Source of the DNA: Chaetoceros tenuissimus
Taxonomy: Eukaryota; Bacillariophyta; Thalassiosirophyceae; Chaetocerotales; Chaetocerotaceae
Assembly (NCBI GenBank): GCA_021927905.1
Contig: BLLK01000040.1
Coordinates: 62,001-126,000, forward strand
Direction of reading: 5' to 3'
Length of the DNA stretch: 64,000 nucleotides
Of this stretch, positions 21,497-33,190 are shown in pieces. Position 1 is the stretch's first letter, and each line of letters starts with the position of its first letter. The translations under genes and the position numbers were made by a program. Below the pieces are notes generated by a model. That model was not told where the DNA came from. It searched no databases and saw only the letters and a program-made list of their open reading frames with translations.

Positions 21497-22717
21497 ATGG
21501 AATTCACAATTGATTTTAAGACTTTGATATCTCTATTTTTTTTCATCTTTTTGTTCGATAGTTGCAACTGGATAAAAAAAAATGATTTCATTTTTTTAGA
21601 AGATGACTTAACTTTTAAAAATCAATTTGAAAAAAGTAAAAGCAAAGGTAATCCTGCTTCCCAAAAAAAGTTCGACAATATCACTGAAAAGTCTGAAATC
21701 AATGATATCATTGAAAAATCAAAAATCCTATCTCCAGGTGCAGAAAGACTAAAGAACATTTTGAAAGTTTGCGGAGAATTGTGTAATCTAAATCGACCAA
21801 TAAAAACACCTGAACCAAACTATGGTTACTTCGGAGAAACAACTGCAAACATTAACTGTAAGGCACTCTTTGAATCACCTTTACTAGATGAACCTTCAAA
21901 TTTACGTCACCCTCCCAAACTACAAAGTATTCCCAGACAATTTCTAAATTATTATAGCATGAATGGTAAAGTGGATATTCAAGAATGGTATATTGAAGAC
22001 ATGTTTCTTGGAAAAAAAGCAAAGGTTTCTGTTTGGAGTGAGAAATTGATCAATGATTATGCATCGAAAGCATTGAGAGGTGACTTCGAAGGATGGGGGA
22101 ACTATATGCCACTTGATCGGATCACTTTGTTTCATGTTCTTCAACATGTCACACAAGTGAGAAATCAATCTGTTTTAGTAATTGGATCAGAAAGTCCATG
22201 GATTGAGGCAATGCTCGTTGCTTGTGGAGCAGAAAAAGTCACTACACTAGAGTATGGACATATTGAATCACACCATCCACAGGTGAAAACATTAACACCA
22301 AACGCATTTCGCGTTGCGTATTTGAATGGTACTTTAGAGAAGTTCGATGCTGTGGTTTCATATTCATCGATTGAACATAGTGGACTTGGTAGATATGGTG
22401 ATTCATTAAACCCCTTTGGAGACATAATGACTTTAGCTAGAGCTTGGTGTGTAACAAAAAAAGGTGGAAGTTTAATTTTGGGTGTATCTTCGAGCGGTGA
22501 GAAGGATATTCTTTATTTCAATGCAGGCAGAATTTATGGCCCAAATCGATGGCCCTTTTTGACAACAAATTGGATTCGGAGTAATTTTTCTTCTGGTTGG
22601 AAAAATGAAGCTATTGAGGGTGGAATGAGACTTCCGAAACGTTTGACTGGTCCTCCCGGATATAAAATATTTTGGAATCAAAGTGCATTAGTTTTTCATA
22701 GAAGTGGGCCAAGTTGA
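21497..22717 (+). CDS. DUF268 family protein (SAM-methyltransferase-like fold), likely host gene
   Basis: An intact 406-residue ORF. Residues about 5-25 are strongly hydrophobic (LISLFFFIFLF), consistent with a signal anchor. Residues 30-90 are lysine-rich and probably disordered. The DUF268 domain covers about 95-400: VLVIGSESPWIEA (about 226-238) followed by GAEKVTTLEYG resembles the nucleotide-binding start of a Rossmann methyltransferase; FDAVVSYSSIEHSGLG (about 283-298) is the family's hallmark; then ARAWCVTKKGGSLILGV, FNAGRIYGPNRWPFL and a C-terminal NQSALVFH. DUF268 proteins occur in nematodes, algae and bacteria with no settled function. A secreted or membrane-anchored enzyme, perhaps modifying a glycan, is inference. 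It is the only long intact ORF here with no link to a mobile element, flanked 60 bp upstream by a retroelement leader and 30 bp downstream by an LTR scrap. Confidence 0.85.
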   Translation: MEFTIDFKTLISLFFFIFLFDSCNWIKKNDFIFLEDDLTFKNQFEKSKSKGNPASQKKFDNITEKSEINDIIEKSKILSPGAERLKNILKVCGELCNLNRPIKTPEPNYGYFGETTANINCKALFESPLLDEPSNLRHPPKLQSIPRQFLNYYSMNGKVDIQEWYIEDMFLGKKAKVSVWSEKLINDYASKALRGDFEGWGNYMPLDRITLFHVLQHVTQVRNQSVLVIGSESPWIEAMLVACGAEKVTTLEYGHIESHHPQVKTLTPNAFRVAYLNGTLEKFDAVVSYSSIEHSGLGRYGDSLNPFGDIMTLARAWCVTKKGGSLILGVSSSGEKDILYFNAGRIYGPNRWPFLTTNWIRSNFSSGWKNEAIEGGMRLPKRLTGPPGYKIFWNQSALVFHRSGPS

Positions 22718-22746
22718 TTTTTTTGATTGATTTATTCAAATTCATT

Positions 22747-22771
22747 TATGCAAATATCTGTGTGCTCACCT
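22747..22771 (-). repeat. Scrap of split LTR of the old minus-strand copia copy
   Basis: About 25 bases match, inverted, the last bases of the LTR ending at 24046 and 32414 (GTGCTCACC block). It directly abuts the TTAA and left TIR of the DNA transposon. The rest of the LTR lies at 37983-38137. Confidence 0.7.
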
Positions 22772-22775
22772 TTAA

Positions 22776-22953
22776 GAGCCAGTCCGTGTAACAACGTACG
22801 GGTAAATCGATTTTTTGTGACAAATCCAAAAATGAAGTCTTCTTGCGAAACTCCAATGCCTAACATGCATTACATGTAATAATACCTAAATTAAAATGCG
22901 CATCGATTGAGGTACTTATAAGCAGCTTTGCGCATCGGGCCGTTTTTGAGTAA
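22776..22953 (+). repeat. Left terminal inverted repeat of the TTAA transposon
   Basis: Starts GAGCCAGTCCGTGTAACAAC and includes GATTTTTTGTGACAAATCC, AAATTAAAATGCGCATCGAT and TTTGCGCATCGGGCCG. All these blocks occur inverted in 37766-37978. Middle parts differ by small insertions. Confidence 0.88.
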
Positions 22954-23119
22954 CTTAACCCGCAAAGTCACCACTTCGTGTTTGAAAATCCTAATTTCAC
23001 AATGACTATTCGTACGTACATGACCCTCAGTACCAAAGACGAGAAATTATTTTGATTCGATTCGAGTCTTTTATCTTCGTCCATCAGCTTGTCATTGCTA
23101 TCTATGAAGTAAAGGCTCT

Positions 23120-23780
23120 ATGCCGCTGTTCAAGAAGAAAGTAGAATCGAATCCCCTTCCGTGTTCATGTAAGCAAGCCAGGTGCAAGAAATGCAATTAC
23201 TGCTCCCGCTGCTCTTGCAAGTGTAGTGTACTCAAATGCAAATTTAACCCTGTCAGTGTTTGAATTGCCACAAGTGCTCTCGATGTGAATGTGCTAGCAA
23301 CAAAGAGAATCAAATAGTAATGCTAAGCCAAAGCAAACATCAAAGAGAGGCAATAAAAAGAGGAGTGCTCGTTTGAATGCTAAATCCGTAGCACAAACCT
23401 CGATCACTTTTGTATCTCCTATCCCAAGTAAACAGACAAAAAAGATTGATGGAGACAACGTTGATTCTATTCAAATTGCAAGAGCCTTGCTAGAAGGACA
23501 AAATATTACCAAACAAGATGCCCAACGACTTGCCAAATCGTATCTTCGTCTTGTCAATCCTGAAGAGCTATCTATTTTCGACGACGAATATGAAATAGAA
23601 AAAATGACGGATGAATATGTTGCTGGATTGAAGCCAAGCGATGCAATGTCATTATCAACTCTCAGAGATTCAGCTATATTCTTTGACACGTCACTAACTG
23701 CTGTCTGCAATATTGGCAGTGTGAATACTAGAGTAACTTGCGAAAGCATAAAGGAAATGTCTTCTGAAAATTTCAATTGA
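23120..23780 (+). pseudogene. Cys-rich cluster plus basic region of transposon protein
   Basis: From an ATG at 23120 the sequence reads a dense cysteine cluster (PCSCKQARCKKCNYCSRCSC, then CHKCSRCECASNKENQ) spread over two frames. It continues in a third frame as a lysine/arginine-rich stretch and an acidic helical region (23373-23780: ARALLEGQNITKQDAQRLAK, FDDEYEIEKMTDEYV). The CXC spacing resembles tesmin/TSO1 DNA-binding clusters and the CxC clusters associated with KDZ transposases. A DNA-binding role is inference. It is broken by at least two frame changes. The copia element at 23820 interrupts sequence just beyond it, and coding-like sequence resumes at 32418. Confidence 0.5.
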
Positions 23781-23815
23781 ATGATTCGCTTAATCTTCAT
23801 CTGGGTGAAGCAACT

Positions 23816-23819
23816 TGCA
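23816..23819. repeat. Target-site duplication of the inner copia element
   Basis: TGCA precedes the 5' LTR and TGCA follows the 3' LTR (32415-32418). The next base on each side does not match, so 4 bp is certain and the usual 5 bp is not. Confidence 0.6.
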
Positions 23820-24046
23820 TAGACGAATATCACTGTGAAGATTCATATTTGCGCATGACGTAATGACGCATGTCATATCCCTGTTGGAACGAGGGATTTC
23901 AAGTGGATTTGCGATGAGCAAAGAGCTCACCGTGTACTAATGAACAGACATAACCATAAGTTTTCTTATACACAAGTATCAATACAAACAATACCTCTAC
24001 ATTACTAATTGTACCAAACTAAGGTGAGCACACAAATATTTGTATA
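23820..24046 (+). repeat. 5' LTR of inner copia element
   Basis: 227 bases, starting TAGACGAATATCACTG and ending ATTTGTATA. It matches 32186-32414 with about seven differences. Confidence 0.9.
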
Positions 24047-24094
24047 GTTTATCAGACAATTGGTTGTGTTGGGGATGTTGTTTGTTTGAAAATC

Positions 24095-24375
24095 AGGATG
24101 GATCCGGAGGTATCACCGGCATGAAGTTTACTTGTCCATCAAGATCTGTGACTAGCAAGAACATAGTGGACTTGAGTCCCAAAGCCCTGCCCTTTGGGCT
24201 CCAACACAGGGTGTTTAGATTCAGCAGAATCGCCACACAGCAATGTGTTAATTTAGAGAATAGGTCTGATCAACCTATTATATGGGAGGTGATTTGTTGT
24301 TGGTTCACCACTTGTGTTTTCACATGAGTCCCATGATACAATCAGTCAGGTGCAAGTCCCTGTCACAACTCACCA
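24095..24375 (+). promoter_or_regulatory. Conserved leader of the copia family
   Basis: Homologous to 59297-59625 although these belong to different copies. Shared blocks include GGATCCGGAGGTATCACCGG (a CCGG/CCGG hairpin), AGCCCTGCCCTTTGGGC, CTGATCAACCTA and GTGCAAGTCCCTGTCA. Conservation in non-coding sequence suggests a packaging or dimerisation structure. This is inference. Confidence 0.5.
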
Positions 24376-27300
24376 TCACTAACTCTTTCTTACCCAACTA
24401 AGTATCCGAGATGCAGAATCAGCAAGCGAATCATCAACCAGCAGCAGCAGCAGCAGCAGCTCCACCACTCCCACAGTGGCAGATTGACACTAACAACCTT
24501 GGTCTAGATGCGGAAGAAAGGGAGCTTCACAGATTGCTCTGTGACTTTCATAGTTTTACTCATGCCCACTATGTGGCCTTGAGAGAGGAGGGTTATGGTA
24601 CCCTCCACGAGTTACGTATTAGAGCCTTGTTGAAGGACGTGAATGATGCGACTTCTAGGGGAATTCCTGTTAACTTAGCGGTATACCAGCAGGATCCGGT
24701 TACATGTATGCAAAATTCCGTACTTGCTGCTGACCACATTGAGCAGGATTCTACTAAGGCTGAGAAATCAGAGAAGTTTGACTATGCAAACTGGATTACA
24801 TGGGAAGAATCTGTAGAGGTTTACCTCGAATCTGTGATCAGTAATGCAAATGGAGCTCCACTGTCCTATGTTATCAGAAAGGACCTATCTCCAAATGTCA
24901 ATTGGAATAGCCTTGAAGAGTTGCAGCAACGTATCTACACTCCTGCTTTGCAGGGCTTTGCATTTAACCTTGACTCAAAGGAAGTACTTGCCTTGATGAA
25001 GGAGCTTTGCCTTGGTATGGATGCCGAAGTCTGGATCAAGAACATTAAATGTGGCAGAGATGCTATGATAGCTCTTCGTACACACTACGATGGACCGGAT
25101 TAAGCAAAGAAAAGGACGTTGAAAGCACAGGCTAAGCTTGCAAAATTATGTTATAGATATGAGGGAAGTTCATCATGAGAATGGAAAACTGCTTTAAAGT
25201 ATTTGAGAGGTACGACATGCCGATGTATGAGCAACAGAAAGTTGAGAAGCTCTTTGAGAAATGTCAAAATAATCACCCTGAATTCAAGGTGGAAGTAGCA
25301 CTCTGTAGAAGCCAGCAAACTACTTTTATTGGAGCTATCACATATTTGAAGACTGCAGTTGCAAGAATCTTTCCAGATGACAAAAAGGGCAGAGGACGTC
25401 AACGTCAGATTGCAACAGTAGAAAAGAAGATCAATGGTGTAGATCTTAGTGACTTTTCCAAGACCTATAGTCAGGAAGAGGTAAGAAAGCTCAAGTCAAC
25501 AAAAGAGGGTAGAGATGCTTGGTTTGCTTTCTTAAGAGACTGGAGACAAGGAAAAATTCCGACCAGAGAAAGATCCAGGCATTACAGAAGAAGTTGAAGG
25601 CAGCTGAAGAGTCCTCAAATAGTAACAGCAATGACGATAGTTCCAACATGGATGAAAGCCAACAGTGAATGGTTGCTGCTACCATTACTGGTGTCATGAA
25701 TGCTTCACGTCAAAATGCACAGCTTCAATTCCTATTAAATGGTCGTCATGCTAGTATTAGATCTGCGCAAAGATCTGCTTCTGGTTCCGATGCTGGATCT
25801 GCTGTTTCTGGAGTGACCCAGTTTGATCATCTTGGTAACCCACTTTGACTAGGATGTTTCTTCATCTCTGTGGTCCTTGTATTGCTATTTTCCCTCGCTT
25901 TACGTGCTCCATGGTCTCCAAAGTACCATCACCATAGAAGAGTGTATAACATTCGTTCAGGTGACAGAAGGTTCATCAGTAGAGTGAAAAGGCACCGTGG
26001 AAATGGGGAGATATGTTATGACCCATTACCTACAGAAATCAATAATCATGCAGATACTATATGCTTCAGAAAGAATTTCCGTCCTGTATACTTCACTTCA
26101 CAAGTATGCACAGTATCACCATTCTTGGATTCGTATGATTCACGGCAAGATGTACCTATTTGTACTGGTGTTACTGCCGTCGATCTTAATGATGGCTCCA
26201 CAATAATCCTTGAAGCTGGACAGGGGTTGTTCTTTGGCAATGAAATGGACAGATCCTTAATTAATCCAAATCAGTTGAGAGCTTTTGGGATCCCTGTATG
26301 CGATGATCCTACAGACCAACATAGGCAACTTGGTATAAAAAAAGATGAAAGGCAGCATATTTGGCTTTGTATCTCGCTGCCCCACTGATGAAGAACTAGC
26401 ATCATGTCCAAGGTATCAGATTTCAGATGAACACACTTGGGATCCTACATCCAAGATTTTCATATCATCCTTGACTGTCGGATGGGGAGAAGAAGGCTAC
26501 ATAGCAAGCGAGTTCACTAGAAATATTGCACAGGTGAAGTCTATTACAAATGATGACATTTTCTTTGATACTTCTCACTACTTCCATGAATTTGATAGAG
26601 CACTATCACGTTCCGGTCTAGGACCTGACCAATTGAGTGATAGAATGGTTTTGAACGTGATCTCAAATAAGCGACACCATGGTACTGATGCAAACCTCCT
26701 ATCTAAAAAGTGGGGTATTGGTCTTAAGAAGGCACGGGATACTATCGCAAAGACCACACAGTTCAACATCCGTTCTGCATTGTTACCTTTAACACGCAGA
26801 TACAGGACTGACCTACTGTCACAGCGTTTGAGGAGGTTATCAACAAGATTCTATACTGGTACCGCTTTCAGCAAGATCGGGGACTCTATTAGGGGTAATG
26901 CATGTGTACAGATATACACTGAAAGTGACAGATCCATCTTTGCATATCCCTTGAAGTCTAAGTCAGATTGCGGAGATTCATTGCAAGCACTTTGCTCTCA
27001 AGTTGGGGTTCCTAGAGAACTCCATCGTGACAATGCTCCGGAAATGAATGGTAACAATTCAGATTTTATGTCAATATGCAGATCTAACAAAATCATTTCA
27101 ACCACTACAGAGCCTCACTCTCCGTGGCAGAACAAGTGCGAGAACATCATAGGTGTAATAATGAAGAAAGCGAAAGCTAGGAGGGTTAGTAGAAGGATAC
27201 CGAACAAGGTATTGGACTACCAGATCGTGTGGGAATGTCAAATTTATACACGAACTTGTCATAATGGAAAGGATACTGGCTTGGAAAGATTAACTGGTGA

Positions 27301-28564
27301 CACAATAGACATATCTGAGTGGCTAGATTTTGAGTTCTATGACCTAGTATGGTTCTGAGATGATAGGCAAGACCTAGTGTTGGAAGATGGTTAGGAGTAT
27401 CGCATCATGTCGGTTGCGCCTACTGTTATTATATATTGACCAACAAAGGAGAGGTTATTTCTCGGACAACTGTACAGCACATCCCAAGAGAGGAATTTGT
27501 AAAGCCAGAGGTACAGGAAGCAGTCAGATCATACCATACATCTTTAGACCAGTTCTTAGGACAAGACCAATATGTCTATCCACAGGAGGATAATGAATTT
27601 GTGAAAGATGATGTTGAAGCTGACATTGGAACTGGGTTCTCGGATGAGGATCTAGGTATGATGCTGGTGGCATTAGACGTAGATGAGTTTGTTGTGGCTG
27701 ACGATGCTGAGACGAAATCGGATACATACGATAAGTATATTGGTGCTGAAATTTCCCTTCCAAATGCTGCTGACAATAAACTTATGGCTAAAGTTCACAG
27801 GAAAGTGAAGAGCAATGATCTAAATGAGGGTGCAGACCATAACCCTATCATTGACAACTCTGTCTATGAAGTCCAATTCAGTGATGGATCAACGGAAGAA
27901 ATAGCAGCAAATGTGATTGCCGAGAACATGCTATCGCAAGTGGATGTCGAAGGTCATCACTTCCAGATCTTAAAAGAAATCTCTGATCATAAGAAGAATT
28001 GGAACGCGATCTCTGTATCTGAAGGCTTTCACACAAGGAAAGGCAGTGACCAAAAGATACCGCGGAAGACAACCTGTGGCTGGGATCTGCTTGTGAAATG
28101 GAAGGACAGATCAATGGATTGGGTTAAACTTTCTGCCTTACAAGAGTCATACCCTGTACAGTTGGCTGAATATGCTGTGGCTAACAGGATAGACCATGAA
28201 CCAGCTTTCAATTGGTGGGTCAAGCATACTCTATGTAAGCGTGATAGGATTATCAGCAAAGTAAAGTCCAAGTATTGGAGAACTACGCATAAATTTGGTA
28301 TCAGAATCCCCAAGACTGTTCGAGAAGCTTATGAGATTGATAGGCTTAGGGGGACTAACTTCTGGACAAAGGCAATTGAAAAGAAGATGTCAAATGTTTG
28401 TATAGCTTTTGAAAAATTGGAAGGTGTCATCGAAGAAGAAATGAGATCGGGTAAGGTCAAACCAGGTTTTAAATTTTGTGATACTCACATTATTTTCAAT
28501 ATCAAGATGAACGGAAAGTTCACCAGAAAGGCAAGGTTCGACAAGTAGCGTTGGATACGGATAG

Positions 28565-30590
28565 ACAAGATACCTATGACGACGACTAGCTACGTTAGTC
28601 TACATGGCTACACAGCAGCAACTTTTGAATTGGCGATCGTTTGCACAAACCGCCAATACACAAAGTTGCACACATGTTCATATTTTTTGGAGTTGCAGTA
28701 AAGTCTAATAGAGGACTTTAGAAACAAAAAGTAAATAATTTAAAAAGGAAAAATAACTACATTCAACATTCAACATGACAGCTAGCATTTTTGAGATGAC
28801 TCAGGAAGACAGACAGGACTATGAGCCGCGCTTCGAGAATGAGGACTCAGGTGATGAGGATTCGATTGAGTTAGGTTGCATTGCAACTTTTCTCACAGAA
28901 AAATCTGAACAAGAACAATGTGATGCTGCTGATTCCCTTTTCAAGGCCATCAAGGACAAGGGCCTGGAGGATTTGTTTGCCCTAAACGGAAGGGATAGTA
29001 GAGAGCTACGCATGGCGGCGTTGGTGTCCATGCCAAATTCTGGCACGGTGCGCCTTGTGTACGGCTTGGAAATTGGATATGACTCATTGATCAATAAAAC
29101 ATCCACAGCCAAAAAACTATTAGTGATGCTTGGTGAAGGGTCTCATGCGACAGCTGCTCCATCTGGGCTCATCTTGGACCCAAAGGTGGTAAAGATGCAG
29201 ACGAAAGTGAAGGCGGTATCCGAGAAGAGTTTCATGGACAAACAGGTAGACGTGCTGTCGGCTGGTATTCAGCAAAATCAAGCTGATTCTGAGGTGGATA
29301 TGATGATGGTGGCACCAGTACCGGCATATCTTGCCATTGATGCAGTGGAGAAAGCGATTCCAGCGGGTAAAGTTTTAGAGAGGCTTGGTGATCACCATGA
29401 GAAAGACAAGGACTACATGCAACATCTCAAGGACTTGTATAATGATGGTGGCACCAGTACAGGCATATCTTGCCATTGATGCAGTGGAGAAAGCGATTCC
29501 AGCGGGTAAAGTTTTAGAGAGGCTTGGTGATCACCATGAGAAAGACAAGGACTACATGCAACATCTCAAGGACTTCCTATTGGCGGCTTTAGTACTGCAC
29601 AACAAGCAGAGTCCAAAGAACGAGTTGGAACAAAGTACATTCTTCGACTGTGTGGGTGACAACCATCTAGCTCTTTGGAGTAAGAGACATTTCAGTGCTC
29701 TGATACCTCCACCAGTTCCGGCAACACCAGTCCCACAAGTCCAGGTACAACAGCAGGCTCCTGCACCACAGGCGGCGCCTCAGGCTGCTTTTCAAGCTAC
29801 TACTAGCGCTTCTACTAGCACCAATACCAAGCTGAAATGGTCGGACTGCAAAATCAAGTATCTCCTCAGATTGTGTGCCAAAGAACCTTCTCCTGTGCGT
29901 GCTACAAACTGGTCAATGCTACCAACCTTATTGAAAGAGGTTGCTGAAGAGTCGGATTCGCATCAGCAACTATCCATCATCAGAGAACAGCTAAAAGATA
30001 ACAAGGTATACCAGGTTGATACAGCAAACAACCCTGACCTGCTTGACTACATCAGAAAGATGCAGTTTGCAGGCGTCCGACATTATCCAATGCATGCAAG
30101 CAATTGTCCCCTTATTTGTGCTCCAATCTTACATATACGGAGTTGTCATCCATGGCGGCTATCAGAGAAGCAATCGAGTCTGCAAGTCATGTCACAGTGC
30201 AAGACAATGAACGACTGGCTTCCAAGGCAATTCCAACCACTCCTGGTGATTTTCAAGATTTTGTTGACATGCTCAAGAAATTTGCAAATACTCTACTTGC
30301 TTTGTTTGGTGCAAACTGCACTCTGTACGACAATATCAAAGATCTTATCACGGGTATTGAGGCTATCAATCAGGGAGCACATCCTATGGTATTTACTCAC
30401 AACAATAAAGCAACAATCTTATGGCTCACTTTCCTCCAAACCAGACAGTTCACTAACGATCCATCTAAGTCGGTCAAGGCATTTGAAATCAAGCTGCAGG
30501 AAATCACCAACAAGGTGAGATTGTCTGAATATCTGGAAATGCCTCAGTCACTGCTTCGCACTCCTGTTCCTGACAACAATGGGAGAGAGA
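28565..30590 (+). mobile_element. Family-B retroelement head inserted in the inner copia element
   Basis: Fossil fragment with the leader and gag-like region of family B: CATATTTTTTGGAGTTG leader block, MTASIFEMTQEDRQDY start, STAKKLLVMLGEGS and a Q/P/A-rich segment with APQAAPQAAFQAT. It matches 21.43-19.9 kb inverted. It lies exactly where copia chromodomain coding stops and RT coding resumes. RT and RNase H of B are absent here. The copy has about two or three breaks. The boundaries are approximate to about 20 bases. It must be younger than its copia host. Confidence 0.7.
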
Positions 30591-32185
30591 TAAGACTGAT
30601 GCACCAGCATCTATCACATACTTGAGTGTTGTTTCAAGAGATAGTGTTAGGATTTGCTTGATGGCAGCATCATTGAACGGGCTAGATGTATTTGCTTGCG
30701 ATATCGGGAATGCTTATTTAAATGCAAACTGTCGCAAGAAGTTGTGGACGCTAGCTGGTCCTGAGTTTGGAAGCGAAAAGGGTTCTGTAATGATAATTGC
30801 CAGGGCATTGTATGGATTGAAGTCATCAGGAGCTGCATGGAGGGCAAAGCTTGCTGAAATTGGATACTTCCCATCTCAAGCTGATCCAGATGTTTGGATG
30901 AAGGCTGCAAATAAGGAAGATGGTACTCCTTACTATAAGTATATGCTTGTATATGTTGATGATATCTTACATATTGCCAAAGATCCAAAGGTGGATATGG
31001 CAATTCTATTTATAGGTTGAAAGAAGGTGTGGGTCCGCCTGATAGGTATTTAGGTGGTTCCATGCAGCAAGTGCAGTTACAAGATGGTTCTGTTGCTTGG
31101 AGTATGAATTGTGTAGAATATCTACAAGGTGCAATCTCAAATGTTGATAAGTATCTCAATGAATGTGACTCTGCTCTTAAGAATTACAGAGACGGCAAGA
31201 GGCCTTTTCCATCTTCTTATCGCCCTGAAATGGATGTAACTCCTGAACTGGATGCTGAGGCGATGAACAGATATCAGCAATACATTGGTGTCTTACGTTG
31301 GGCCATTGAACTTGGGAGAATAGACATGAATACCGAAGTGAGTTGTCTATCACAGCATTTGGCAAGTCCAAGAGAGGGACATATGCATGCAGTGTATAAG
31401 ATATTCAGGTATCTTCAGAAGAATCTATCCAGTAACCCAGGTAGAATGGTATTCGATGGTGCCTATCCGGACACTGATCCAAAATTGTTTGCTAATTCTG
31501 TTACTGATCCAGATGAGTGGAATGATTTCTATCCAGAGGCAGCTGAGTAGTTACCTGCAAAGAAGGTAGTACCTTTGGGTAATCCTGTCATTGTTAGAGC
31601 TTATGTTGATGCAAATCATGCTGGAAATCTGAAGAATAGGAGATCGCATTCAGGTATTCTTATAATATGTGAACAATGCTCCTATTATATGGTATAGTAA
31701 GAGGCAGAATACTGTTGAATCATCTAGTTTCGGTTCAGAATATATTTCTTTGAGGATTTGTACTGAGATGGTAGAGGCCTTGAGGTACAAGTTGCGTTGT
31801 TTCGGAATACCAATTGATGGTCCAGCCGAGGTATATTGTGATAATCAGTCAGTGGTTACAAACTCTAGCGTTCCATTGTCTGTGTTGAACAAGAGGCACA
31901 ATGCTATTTGTTATCATAGAGTGAGAGAGGCGCAAGCTGCAGGGACTATCAAGGTTGGATGGATCATGGGTGAGTATAACCTTGCAGATCTATTTACGAA
32001 GACAACAATGACAGGTGACTTGAAGCATAGACTTGTCAACAATATCTTTAATAATGATGCAGCACCTTTGGAGGTGAAAACGTAGGTTCTTCCTTTATGG
32101 AATACCTCCTGGCGTAGCGTGGAAACCAGGTTCGGGGTACAGTGATGACAAGTTCAGAACAATGCTAGTATGAACTTGCGGGGAC

Positions 32186-32414
32186 TAGACGAATATCACT
32201 GTGAAGATTCATATTTGCGCATGATGTAATGACGCATGTCATATCCCTGTTGGAACGAGGGATTTCAAGTAGCGTTTTGTGATGAGCAAAGAGCTCACCG
32301 TGTACTAATGAACAGACATAACCATAAGTTTTCTTATACACAAGTATCAATACAAACAATACCTCTACATTACTAATTGTACCAAACTAAGGTGAGCACA
32401 CCAATATTTGTATA
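32186..32414 (+). repeat. 3' LTR of inner copia element
   Basis: 229 bases, partner of 23820-24046, preceded by TTGCGGGGAC, which may serve as a short polypurine-type primer. Followed by TGCA. Confidence 0.9.
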
Positions 32415-32417
32415 TGC

Positions 32418-33060
32418 AAGAGTAATGTATCCTGCCAATCACTTATGCTTAATTCAAGAACTTGGTCTCTATATTTGTAGAAAGAGCAATGTAGAATACA
32501 GTCTAGATAGAATTCAAGAGTATGCTCTTGATCTTTACAACAGCACAAAGAAAGGTTCTATTGAGAAGCAAACTATTGCATGTGTTACCAGGCACACTTT
32601 AGGTATGAATATCAATAGAAGGGCAAATAAGATGGCTTTAGAAGACTTTGAATGTATTTTGGAGGGGGAGAACATCACTGTCAACAAGTATTCTCGGCTA
32701 TGTAAAGATGAAGAGACTATTCGTGATGCCGTATGCTTTATTCTAAGCACAAACATGGTACAACTTTTATCTTGGAATGCAAAGACTGTCAAGCTTGATT
32801 CTTCAGAGAAAACATCCTCCCTTGATATACATGTAAATTGCCTCCGTATCTTATGTATCTAGAGTACCAAGATAGATTTTCCCATTTATCAAAAGAAGAG
32901 CTGCGAAAGAAAACAATTCATCGTACTCTATTTCTTGAAATAGTAAAAGCAATTACCAGTAGGAATTTCAAGCCTATCACTTGTGCTAACTACATTAAAC
33001 AAATTCTAGTTGATGAGATGATAGAACGGCTTCACAAGATTTTTGTATCAAAAGTATAAG
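32418..33060 (+). pseudogene. Middle portion of TTAA-transposon protein
   Basis: After the 3' LTR, protein-like sequence resumes: RIQEYALDLYNSTKKGSIEK, MNINRRANKMALEDFECILE and, in a shifted frame, YQDRFSHLSKEELRKK and MIERLHKIFVSKV. It is lysine-rich and helical with no domain I recognise. Position between the Cys-rich head and the DDE core suggests a linker or DNA-binding part of one transposase. At least one frame change lies near 32.86 kb. Confidence 0.45.
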
Positions 33061-33177
33061 CAGCTAACCAATGATTTGACCACTATGCGTGACTTCCTCA
33101 AAGTTTGCCTCCCTGCACACATGCTAAAGGACAATAATATCCCACTCCACCTTTTCCCCCCCTTTTTGGCGAAAAAA

Positions 33178-33190
33178 CGCGACTGTCGCG
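33178..33190. repeat. CGCG palindrome 1
   Basis: CGCGACTGTCGCG, a perfect 6-bp palindrome around a central T, in the non-coding stretch of the transposon. Identical to 34067-34079. Confidence 0.8.

Larger units (their letters stand above)
23820..32414 (+). mobile_element. Young copia element inserted in the TTAA transposon
   Basis: Fossil Ty1/copia element with two LTRs (23820-24046 and 32186-32414) that differ by only about 3 percent, so it is young. A stretch resembling a tRNA-Met primer-binding site (TTTATCAGAC) follows the 5' LTR, then a structured leader (24095-24375). Parts: gag about 24.41-25.6 kb; protease-like region about 25.9-26.3 kb (ADTICFRKNF, GLFFGNEMDRSLINPNQ); integrase about 26.35-27.35 kb; chromodomain-like region about 27.44-28.5 kb (GWDLLVKWKDRSMDWVKL); RT about 30.6-31.5 kb; RNase H about 31.6-32.1 kb. 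A family-B element head is inserted between chromodomain and RT. It carries roughly half a dozen breaks, so it is not whole despite its youth. Confidence 0.85.

Noticed and set aside
22772-22775. Firm piggyBac assignment from TTAA
   Set aside because: The palindromic TTAA could be terminal sequence, and the protein pieces do not resemble piggyBac transposase.
24340-24375. tRNA-like T-arm (GTGCAAGTCCC)
   Set aside because: The stem-loop resembles a T-arm, but no acceptor, D or anticodon arms could be paired. The same block at 59.6 kb is just the conserved leader.
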